NCBI GenBank assembly: GCA_030844625.1
Contig: JAUUNJ010000030.1
Coordinates: 1 to 14,907 of the forward strand
Reading direction: 5' to 3'
Source of the DNA: Roseburia sp.
GTDB lineage: Bacteria; Bacillota; Clostridia; Lachnospirales; Lachnospiraceae
DNA length: 14,907 nt
A program made the translations under genes and the position numbers. How positions within the stretch are numbered: the stretch's first letter is position 1; each line of letters opens with the position of its first letter. This document shows positions 1-4,606 of the stretch, one piece after another. Under the pieces are notes generated by a model. The model made no database searches and was not told where the DNA came from. It worked only from the letters and a program-made list of their open reading frames with translations.

Positions 1-135
1 TGTAAAACTTATGATGAGTTTATTGATAAAATGGCAAACACTTCCGAAAGTAAATTGAAATACATTGGCATAGCAATCTGCGGCAACAAGAAACAGGTCA
101 ATAAGTTGACAGGTAATTTACCTTTGTTACGTTAA
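1..135 (+). CDS. 3' end of an unrecognised protein (5' cut by window)
   Basis: The frame is open from base 1 to a TAA at 133-135, giving 44 residues that end in LTGNLPLLR. The translation is rich in Lys and Asn and has no motif I can place, so no function is offered. A strong hairpin terminator follows directly, which argues that this is the genuine end of an expressed gene rather than random open frame. The next 1 kb holds only fragments of genes typical of integrative elements (DJ-1/PfpI, KTR), so this may be the last intact gene of a mobile element; that is inference from context. Confidence 0.55.
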   Translation, partial: CKTYDEFIDKMANTSESKLKYIGIAICGNKKQVNKLTGNLPLLR

Positions 136-140
136 AGAAG

Positions 141-178
141 GAGCAGACAGAGAGACTTATTCCTCTGTCTGCTCTTTT
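141..178 (+). terminator. Intrinsic terminator after the 1-135 gene
   Basis: A perfect 12-bp stem (141-152 with 163-174) with a 10-base loop is followed by TTTT. It starts six bases after the stop codon of the upstream gene. The stop codon of the opposing fragment lies in its loop, so the hairpin also sits at that gene's end. Confidence 0.85.
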
Positions 179-331
179 GCCTTACACAGCCCGTTTACGG
201 TTGTTTCGATGACGGACAACTCCTTATCGCTTAATCGGTCAAGGGCAGTGTCCAAACGCTTGCGGACGGAGCTTTTCTCCGCCTTTTTGTCCGTATTTAT
301 ACATTTATTTTCAAACCGAACATATAGAATG
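157..331 (-). pseudogene. 3' fragment of an unknown gene (charged C-terminus)
   Basis: On the minus strand a frame is open from 331 down to a TAA at 157-159. It has no ATG and meets a stop just upstream (334-336). The last ~35 residues are strongly protein-like and charged (RLDTALDRLSDKELSVIE, then a KAKEQTEE tail) and look like the C-terminus of a small helical protein, perhaps a regulator, but I cannot name the family. Base composition is more G+C-rich than the flanks. It is read as a gene end left by a deletion, with its 5' part replaced at about 300-335 by the oppositely oriented DJ-1 fragment. Confidence 0.5.
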
Positions 332-716
332 GGTTATCAGTATCATTGCAAGTCTGGGAGATAAAACAAGACAAGTGGCTGCCATTGTAACCAAAGCCGT
401 ATCGGAAGATGTAATTATTGCGGGAATTTGTGACGCAAGTGTTTATCTTGGAGCGATGGGTTTATTGAATAAAATAGAACACACAAGTAATACGTTATAA
501 GATATTCAAAATTATACTGGCGAAAAATACTCTGGAGCTAAATATTATAAAAATCAACAAGTGGTGCGAAGTGAAAACATTATTACTGCTAATGGAACAG
601 CAAGTCTCGAATTTGCGAAAGAGGTGTTGTTAGGACTTAGTGTTATGTCACCTCAAGAAGTTGAACAATGGTACAGGTTTTATAAGCTTGGGTATTATGA
701 AGCAATAGGAGGATAG
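322..716 (+). pseudogene. DJ-1/PfpI family protein, 5'-truncated and nonsense-interrupted
   Basis: One frame runs from about 322 to a TAG at 714-716, with a single internal TAA at 498-500. Before the stop is the family's nucleophile-elbow region, IIAGICDASVYLGAMGLLN (codons near 410-470), containing the conserved Cys. After the stop the same frame continues with the C-terminal signature, ENIITANGTASLEFAKEVLL and then EQWYRFYKLGYYEA. DJ-1/PfpI proteins are Class I glutamine-amidotransferase-like proteins of about 190-200 residues (proteases, chaperones or glyoxalase-like). Roughly 70 N-terminal residues and the start codon are missing here. The TAA sits where the family would have a sense codon (GAA to TAA is the simplest change). 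Family assignment is strong; loss of function is inferred from two independent lesions. Confidence 0.8.
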
Positions 717-727
717 GTATTGATTTC

Positions 728-1219
728 ATGGGAGAACAAAATATTGAATGGATACTCTGTCCCATTTGCGGGAACAAAATTCGTAATAAAATTAGAGAAG
801 ATACCGAACTAAAGAACTTCCCTCTTTCTTTTTACATAGGAAGGACAAGCTCACCTAATAAAAAACGATGTTTCGTTAAGCTGATTACCTATGCTTCCGG
901 GAAGGCGGCGGATGTGATTATTTGGGTTGTGAAGCACGCTGGTGAGGAACATAAGGAGGCAATCGAATGGCTGAATAACCATACCAATGAAAAAATAGTT
1001 TTTTTCCTTTGCGAGATAAAATTGTACTGCATTGGAATTTCTGAGCCGGCTGTGAAGTTTGAAGTGATTGAGAAACCGAATGATTGGACAAAGGAATTTT
1101 ATTATGAATACCATATATCTAAGTTGTTTCAATTCCGCAATATACAACGTTATATATCAGAGAATGAGGAGAAAAAATATATGTTAATGAGAGAATTTAG
1201 AAATAGGCTCTCTTTTTAA
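728..1219 (+). CDS. Chimeric protein: KTR zinc-ribbon N-terminus joined to a DUF4268-like segment
   Basis: This is a 163-residue open frame, but it looks assembled from pieces. Residues 8-33 (WILCPICGNK, then REDTELKNFPL) match the start of the cysteine-rich KTR domain family, small proteins common on integrative elements. The second CxxC pair expected right after this point is absent. Residues ~50-123 (ITYASGKAADVIIWV, HKEAIEWLNNHT, FEVIEKPNDWTKE) resemble the middle of DUF4268/restriction-nuclease-like proteins, normally about 300 residues or more. The last 40 residues match nothing I know. The only SD-like site is GGAGG at 708-712, 15 bases from the ATG and rather far. It is most likely a recombination relic that happens to stay in frame; a functional fusion is less likely but possible. 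Confidence 0.55.
   Translation: MGEQNIEWILCPICGNKIRNKIREDTELKNFPLSFYIGRTSSPNKKRCFVKLITYASGKAADVIIWVVKHAGEEHKEAIEWLNNHTNEKIVFFLCEIKLYCIGISEPAVKFEVIEKPNDWTKEFYYEYHISKLFQFRNIQRYISENEEKKYMLMREFRNRLSF
1189..1217 (+). terminator. Weak terminator-like hairpin at the end of the chimeric frame
   Basis: GAGAG (1189-1193) pairs with CTCTC (1208-1212) over a 14-base loop and is followed by TTTTT. The stem is only 5 bp and overlaps the last codons, so the call is tentative. Confidence 0.3.
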
Positions 1220-1255
1220 GTCAAAACAGGTCGATATTTGACGATGGAAAATAAT

Positions 1256-1324
1256 TGCCAATAGTCTTGCGTAATTGTAAAATAATGATAACAGATTTCG
1301 AATAAAACTCTATTGGCAGCGCAA
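1256..1324 (+). promoter_or_regulatory. Possible pseudoknotted leader element upstream of the 94-aa secreted peptide gene
   Basis: TGCCAATAG (1256-1264) is the exact reverse complement of CTATTGGCA (1310-1318). TTGCG (1267-1271) is the exact reverse complement of CGCAA (1320-1324). The order A-B-A'-B' is that of an H-type pseudoknot if this strand is transcribed. The element ends 84 bases before the ATG of the next gene. It matches no riboswitch class I can recall. Nine-base pairing could arise by chance, so confidence is modest. Confidence 0.3.
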
Positions 1325-1408
1325 CCAATACGGGGGTTTTATAGATGTAATGCATGCATATACATTAGTAACTATTAGGGAGTATTTTAGAAAGAAAGGA
1401 AATGAACT

Positions 1409-1693
1409 ATGAAGAATGCAATTAAAAAGGCTTGTGCAATTGTGATGACATTGGTTTTATTATTTACAGTTACATCATCTGTGCCTGTTTCGGCAGCGTG
1501 TAATCATCAAAACAGGACAATAGGGAAGTATGAATATGAAAAGTATATTACAACAACCACACATACAGTAAATAATAAAGTCTGTACTATCTATGTATAT
1601 CATCATTATACGGTTACTGAATGGTGCCAATCATGTGGTGCTGAATTAGTGCGGACGTCTTATCCGGTGTATAAACATACAGTGGATCATTGA
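1409..1693 (+). CDS. Small secreted Cys/His-rich peptide, unknown function
   Basis: The gene encodes 94 residues with a clear Sec signal peptide: basic MKNAIKKA, then a hydrophobic stretch to ~25, then SVPVSAA with an AXA-type cleavage site near residue 29. The mature part is about 65 residues, rich in Thr, Tyr and His. It begins CNH and carries VYHH and then WCQSCGAEL, ending in KHTVDH. The CxxC plus Cys/His spread could make one metal site or two disulfides. It is unlike a typical class II bacteriocin (no YGNGV, no GG leader), but a secreted antimicrobial or metal-binding peptide cannot be excluded. The start is supported by AAAGGAAA upstream of the ATG. The gene is monocistronic, with a terminator just after the stop. 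Confidence 0.7.
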   Translation: MKNAIKKACAIVMTLVLLFTVTSSVPVSAACNHQNRTIGKYEYEKYITTTTHTVNNKVCTIYVYHHYTVTEWCQSCGAELVRTSYPVYKHTVDH

Positions 1694-1711
1694 TAGCATT
1701 AATTTTGTCAT

Positions 1712-1749
1712 AGAGCCTCCAGGAGTAATTCTGGGGGCTCTAATTTTAT
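1712..1749 (+). terminator. Terminator of the secreted peptide gene
   Basis: An 11-bp stem with one G-T wobble (1712-1722 with 1731-1741) is followed by TAATTTTA. It lies 18 bases after the stop at 1691-1693. Confidence 0.7.
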
Positions 1750-1809
1750 CTTACATCAGTTTTTGGGGGTTACACAAACTTGGGTATATCACCAGTTTTG
1801 TATGAAAAT

Positions 1810-1836
1810 ACCCCACTTGCTACCTGCAGGTGGGGT
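1810..1836 (-). terminator. Terminator of the minus-strand MBL gene
   Basis: A 10-bp stem (1810-1819 with 1827-1836, one wobble) lies 47 bases beyond the stop of the minus-strand gene. On the minus strand it is followed by TATTTTC. It could also back up the preceding plus-strand terminator. Confidence 0.65.
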
Positions 1837-1883
1837 CATTACTATTTTGGGAATGATTTTACGTTTCTTTGGTGTAATATCAG

Positions 1884-3140
1884 TTACTTTTTTGAAAGAT
1901 TTTGATTAGTTACAGTGTTTCCACCAAAACTATCTTTTAATGTTATCTTTGAAAGACCATTTCTTTTGACTGTGTCATTTATAAAACTACGGTAGATATT
2001 TATGCCTCTTCGTATATCTTTCCATTTATCATCCACTGTCCTCCCTGGCCACTTAGTTCCAATTACTTCATTGGGTTGAATTAATTTAATAAGATTTCTT
2101 TCGTTTGTAAACATGGAGCCAAAGCTATAGTTAGCATAAGCAGGATCTAAATCATTTTTCATCTCCAAAAGAAGACCATAGTCGAGTGATGGTACTCGAC
2201 CCGCACGAACATCTATAAGATCATATATGAAACAATCTTCTTTTTTAACTTTATTGAAAAAGTCGTGCTGTCTACCCTTTCCATGATGGGAAATTTTATA
2301 TATTACGTTCTTGAATCCATCTTTCTTTAGATAGTTGGTATATTCAGTTGTTGAGCAAATCTGCGCCATTGCATTGCCTTGTATATCACCTGGGAGAATT
2401 ATTTTGAAATTCTTATTTTTTGTATTATTTTTTTTAGTTGTATTATCTTTTATAACAGTAACCAAACTGTTGTTATTCTCTGCTGTTGTTGTGGTGCCGA
2501 AGTCCTTCAATGCAGGCAGTATAATAATCTGACAGCCTGTTCCAGTTACTGTAATCGTTTTTATGCTATTCTCATAAATTACTTTACCATTTTTCCATTT
2601 TTCAAAAAATTTTCTTGCTGCATTGCTACTTGTATCTGTTTTGGCTTTGCCCTTAACTCCAAAATAATGTACATTTTTTATTTTGACTTTAGAACTATTA
2701 AGTTCGCCTAATCGCTTACCCAGCGCCTCAGAAGTTGAAAAATCTAAGCCATTTACATAAAGATGATCAATAGTGATTGCAACACCTGATTTTGCCTTTT
2801 TGACTAAATTTGCTAACCCTTGAACATGATCTGCATGTTTATGGGAAATAATTAAATAGTCAATTGTAATGCTTTTTGATTTTCCTATTAAATTATCTAC
2901 AGAAGCATTATCGCCCAAATCTAAAACGGCAATATGCGTTTTTCCATTATTGGAAAATTTAATATATGTTGAGTCCGCATTATAACCTGCTAAAGTTTTA
3001 AGTGTTACAGTTGTCTTTTTTCCATCACTTGTAGTTGTTGTTAAAGTTTTCTCAGCAGCATTTACTGTAAATGTTGCGAAAAATAGGCAGCACATTGTAA
3101 ACACAAGAGTGAGTGTCAATTTGTTGATTTTGTTTTTCAT
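1884..3140 (-). CDS. Secreted ComEC-like metallo-beta-lactamase-fold hydrolase
   Basis: The 418-residue protein has a Sec signal peptide (MKNKINK, hydrophobic core to ~24, TVNAAEK with cleavage near residue 28). The metal-binding motif HxHxDH is intact: SHKHADHVQG gives H100, H102, D104 and H105. Further MBL landmarks are NNNSLVTVI (222-230), ILPGDIQG with D252, and SHHGKG with H285/H286. The N-x-x-S and SHHG pattern is that of the ComEC/Rec2 C-terminal MBL domain, here without the membrane channel, so it is a free extracellular protein. The substrate is unknown: nucleic acid (as for ComEC), a phosphodiester or a lipid are all possible. About 120 residues beyond the MBL core match nothing I recognise. 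The start is fixed by GGAGG six bases before the ATG. The gene is divergent from the Spo0A-like gene at 3335. Confidence 0.85.
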   Translation of the reverse strand: MKNKINKLTLTLVFTMCCLFFATFTVNAAEKTLTTTTSDGKKTTVTLKTLAGYNADSTYIKFSNNGKTHIAVLDLGDNASVDNLIGKSKSITIDYLIISHKHADHVQGLANLVKKAKSGVAITIDHLYVNGLDFSTSEALGKRLGELNSSKVKIKNVHYFGVKGKAKTDTSSNAARKFFEKWKNGKVIYENSIKTITVTGTGCQIIILPALKDFGTTTTAENNNSLVTVIKDNTTKKNNTKNKNFKIILPGDIQGNAMAQICSTTEYTNYLKKDGFKNVIYKISHHGKGRQHDFFNKVKKEDCFIYDLIDVRAGRVPSLDYGLLLEMKNDLDPAYANYSFGSMFTNERNLIKLIQPNEVIGTKWPGRTVDDKWKDIRRGINIYRSFINDTVKRNGLSKITLKDSFGGNTVTNQNLSKK

Positions 3141-3171
3141 ATTATCCTCCTTTGCATAAAAATATTTATTA

Positions 3172-3185
3172 TGAAAACGTTTTTA
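3172..3185 (-). promoter_or_regulatory. cre-like (CcpA) operator overlapping the MBL promoter start
   Basis: TGAAAACGTTTTTA agrees at 13 of 14 positions with the catabolite-responsive element consensus TGWNANCGNTNWCA. It touches the -10 box (3185-3190) and covers the expected transcription start near 3178, where a bound repressor would block initiation. CcpA control is inferred from site and position only; AT-rich palindromes also occur by chance. Confidence 0.45.
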
Positions 3186-3213
3186 TTATACTAACAAATT
3201 TTACCTATGTCAA
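3185..3213 (-). promoter_or_regulatory. Consensus sigma-A promoter of the MBL gene
   Basis: Read on the minus strand: TTGACA (3208-3213), a spacer of exactly 17 bases, then TATAAT (3185-3190). Both hexamers match consensus perfectly. The predicted 5' leader is about 40 bases and includes GGAGG. Confidence 0.85.
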
Positions 3214-3236
3214 TGAGACCTCCAATTATCTTCCTT

Positions 3237-3254
3237 TGTCGCCATATTTCGACA
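3237..3254. promoter_or_regulatory. Inverted 0A-box-like site between divergent genes
   Basis: TGTCG (3237-3241) and CGACA (3250-3254) form an inverted repeat with an 8-base spacer. The right arm is part of TTCGACA (3248-3254), the exact complement of the canonical Spo0A box TGTCGAA. The site is centred about 67 bases upstream of the predicted MBL transcription start and about 60 upstream of the possible start for the Spo0A-like gene. These are positions usual for an activator of either gene. Confidence 0.5.
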
Positions 3255-3334
3255 GAATATCCCGAAACATAACGTTTAATTCATATTGTTTTATATAATG
3301 ATATTTACTAATTTATTACAGGGGGGATTAAATC

Positions 3335-3685
3335 ATGAAACAATATGAGAAAGAAACGCAGAAAGTATTGCGTCAATTAGGAGCAAATGGATCATATATG
3401 GGATTTAACTATACCGTATATGGAGTAGCAAAAACAATTGAAAATCCGGAACTGATTGTTTATATCTGCAAAGGATTATATATTGAGATTGCAAAACATT
3501 TTTGCGTAAACATTGGAAGCGTAGAAAGAAACATAAGAACTGTTGTAAAAACAATCTGGAAACATGGCGATAGGGAATTGATGAATGAAGTTTTTGGTAA
3601 AGAATTAAAAGATAAACCAAAGAATACTACGTTTATGGATGCTCTTTCACAGTATATTGTAGATATTTGTGAGGAAGAAGAATAA
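3335..3685 (+). CDS. Free-standing Spo0A C-terminal DNA-binding domain protein
   Basis: The 116 residues align by eye over almost their whole length with the C-terminal effector domain of Spo0A: an N-terminal LRQLGANGSYMGFNYTVYGV helix region, KGLYIEIAKHF, then the recognition helix around residues 60-75 (NIGSVERNIRTVVKTIWKHG, compare Spo0A SRVERAIRHAIEVAWSRG). The receiver domain that normally controls Spo0A is absent, so this protein cannot be switched by phosphorylation in the usual way. It may act constitutively or compete with Spo0A. The conserved VERxIR core implies it could still bind 0A boxes, and one lies 81 bases upstream of its own ATG. The SD is an unusual G6 tract (3321-3326), 8 bases before the ATG. 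A TATAAT at 3294-3299 lacks a good -35. A terminator follows. Confidence 0.85.
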   Translation: MKQYEKETQKVLRQLGANGSYMGFNYTVYGVAKTIENPELIVYICKGLYIEIAKHFCVNIGSVERNIRTVVKTIWKHGDRELMNEVFGKELKDKPKNTTFMDALSQYIVDICEEEE

Positions 3686-3701
3686 TTAATATAGTGAAAG
3701 T

Positions 3702-3736
3702 AAAGTCTCTGGAAATTTTTCAGGGGCTTTATTTTT
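3702..3736 (+). terminator. Terminator of the Spo0A-like gene
   Basis: AAAGTCTCTG (3702-3711) pairs with CAGGGGCTTT (3721-3730) with two G-T wobbles and is followed by ATTTTT. It lies 16 bases after the stop. Confidence 0.75.
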
Positions 3737-3866
3737 GTAAATATCATTTATACTATTTATCAGGCGATTTAAGTGTTTGTATGTAGTATAATATAAACAC
3801 AAAAGATTTAGAACTAAGTTTCACCTTACAGATGTCAATAGAAGGATTCGTGCGTTTTGAGGTAAT

Positions 3867-3896
3867 ATGAACAACTTTTATATAAAGAAAACATGA
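3867..3896 (+). CDS. 9-codon upstream mini-ORF overlapping the next start
   Basis: The frame MNNFYIKKT has a good SD (TTTGAGGTAAT directly before the ATG). Its TGA overlaps the ATG at 3893 as ATGA. The downstream gene has a poor SD of its own, so translation may be coupled. Alternatively this is the leftover start of an originally longer gene. Confidence 0.3.
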   Translation: MNNFYIKKT

Positions 3897-4330
3897 GTGG
3901 AAGACAGGAAAAAAGAGCAAAGCATATTTGTTCATTAAACATTGATTCCAGATTAAGAATCGGTGATGTCACCTTAGTTGATGACATTAAAAGGGTAGCT
4001 ATTAGTGACACAGAGAAAAATTTTTATTCATTTGCCACAAAGTACTGTAGTCATCATAATCCTATAGATTACCCGATTTATGATAGTTATGTAGATGAAG
4101 TGCTTCGATATTTCAGAAATAGAGATGGATTTGCCCGATTTAAGAATGATGAACTGAAAAATTACAACTGCTTTAAAAGCTTACTGATAGATTTCAAAAC
4201 ATTTTACGGTCTTGACAGATATAACTTAAAACAGATAGATCAATATATATGGCAACTTGGAAAAGATTATTTTCCTAAGGACTATAAAAAAAGAAAGACG
4301 ATGAGCAATAAGAAAATTAATTTTTTATAA
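3893..4330 (+). CDS. Uncharacterised protein, probably missing its N-terminal part
   Basis: The 145-residue protein is conserved-looking from about residue 9 on: AKHICSLNIDSRLRIGD, then NFYSFATKYCSHHNPIDYPI with YDSYV (43-67), then a helical C-terminus (FKSLLIDFKTFYGL, QIDQYIWQLGKDYF). I associate the F-(A/S)-x-K-Y-C/x-x-H-x-P-x-x-YPIYDS pattern with uncharacterised proteins of ~190-210 residues, and more loosely with the HhH/OGG-fold motif LHFLxPxxFPIWDS. In such homologues the AKHI segment is preceded by some 50-60 residues absent here. The first residues (MSGRQEKR) do not look conserved and the SD is weak, so 5' truncation is likely. No catalytic residue can be named. A TATAAT at 3787-3792 may be its -10. 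Confidence 0.6.
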   Translation: MSGRQEKRAKHICSLNIDSRLRIGDVTLVDDIKRVAISDTEKNFYSFATKYCSHHNPIDYPIYDSYVDEVLRYFRNRDGFARFKNDELKNYNCFKSLLIDFKTFYGLDRYNLKQIDQYIWQLGKDYFPKDYKKRKTMSNKKINFL

Positions 4331-4375
4331 TGCATATATATTATATACAATTTGATGTTTTTATGCGCGTATTCA

Positions 4376-4404
4376 TTGACACAGGGTATACCGAATGATA
4401 ATAT
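4376..4404 (+). promoter_or_regulatory. Strong promoter driving a ~78-nt transcript
   Basis: TTGACA (4376-4381), a 17-base spacer ending in TGA (extended -10), then TAATAT (4399-4404). An alternative TATAAT at 4402-4407 would need a 20-base spacer. Transcription would begin near 4411 and meet a strong terminator at 4461-4488. Confidence 0.7.
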
Positions 4405-4410
4405 AATGGT

Positions 4411-4488
4411 ATATATGGGGGGACGGGTAAAAAGTGAAAAAGATGCGTTTTTATAGATTTCCCCTTGTGAACAACAAGGGGATTTTTT
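4411..4488 (+). ncRNA. Candidate small RNA or leader (own promoter and terminator)
   Basis: Between a near-consensus promoter and a strong terminator lie about 78 bases with no recognisable gene. They contain a G6 tract (4417-4422) that could pair with the CCCC of the terminator stem (4461-4464), giving two alternative folds. This fits a small RNA or an attenuated leader. The next gene (4607) has its own promoter at 4502-4530, which favours an independent transcript. A 20-codon frame is a competing reading. Confidence 0.4.
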
Positions 4489-4496
4489 ATAAATAA
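4434..4496 (+). CDS. Possible 20-residue microprotein (GTG start)
   Basis: GTG at 4434 opens a frame translating as MKKMRFYRFPLVNNKGIFYK, ending at TAA 4494-4496. A G6 SD-like tract ends 11 bases before it, resembling the unusual SDs of the 3335 and 4607 genes. The frame runs through the terminator stem, which argues against it, because most transcripts would end before the stop codon. Low confidence. Confidence 0.2.
   Translation: MKKMRFYRFPLVNNKGIFYK
4461..4488 (+). terminator. Strong intrinsic terminator
   Basis: CCCCTTGT (4461-4468) and ACAAGGGG (4474-4481) form a perfect 8-bp stem with a 5-base loop, followed by ATTTTTT. It ends the short unit starting near 4411 and would also stop read-through from the 3893 gene. 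Confidence 0.9.
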
Positions 4497-4501
4497 ATTT
4501 T

Positions 4502-4530
4502 TTGAAAAATAAAGATAAAATTATTATTAT
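4502..4530 (+). promoter_or_regulatory. Promoter of the DUF6273 gene
   Basis: TTGAAA (4502-4507), a 17-base spacer, then TATTAT (4525-4530). Each hexamer matches consensus at 5 of 6. The predicted leader to the ATG at 4607 is about 70 bases. Confidence 0.6.
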
Positions 4531-4606
4531 AGTTTCAAATATCTTGTATTCATATGAGATTTGGCGTTTCGCAAATAGAACAAAAAAGAACAGGGGGGAA
4601 TAATTA

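Noticed and set aside
1360..1385. Imperfect palindrome around ATGCATGCAT before the 94-aa peptide gene
   Set aside because: Symmetry breaks at several positions and it is low-complexity AT-rich sequence; not enough to call an operator.
2335..2711. Plus-strand frames of 65 and 110 codons inside the MBL gene
   Set aside because: They lie antisense to a well-supported gene with conserved motifs, have Cys/Phe-rich improbable composition and no SD.
4417..4422. G6 tract as part of a G-quadruplex
   Set aside because: Only one long G run and a short GGG are nearby; four G-tracts are needed, so pairing with CCCC or an SD role is more plausible.
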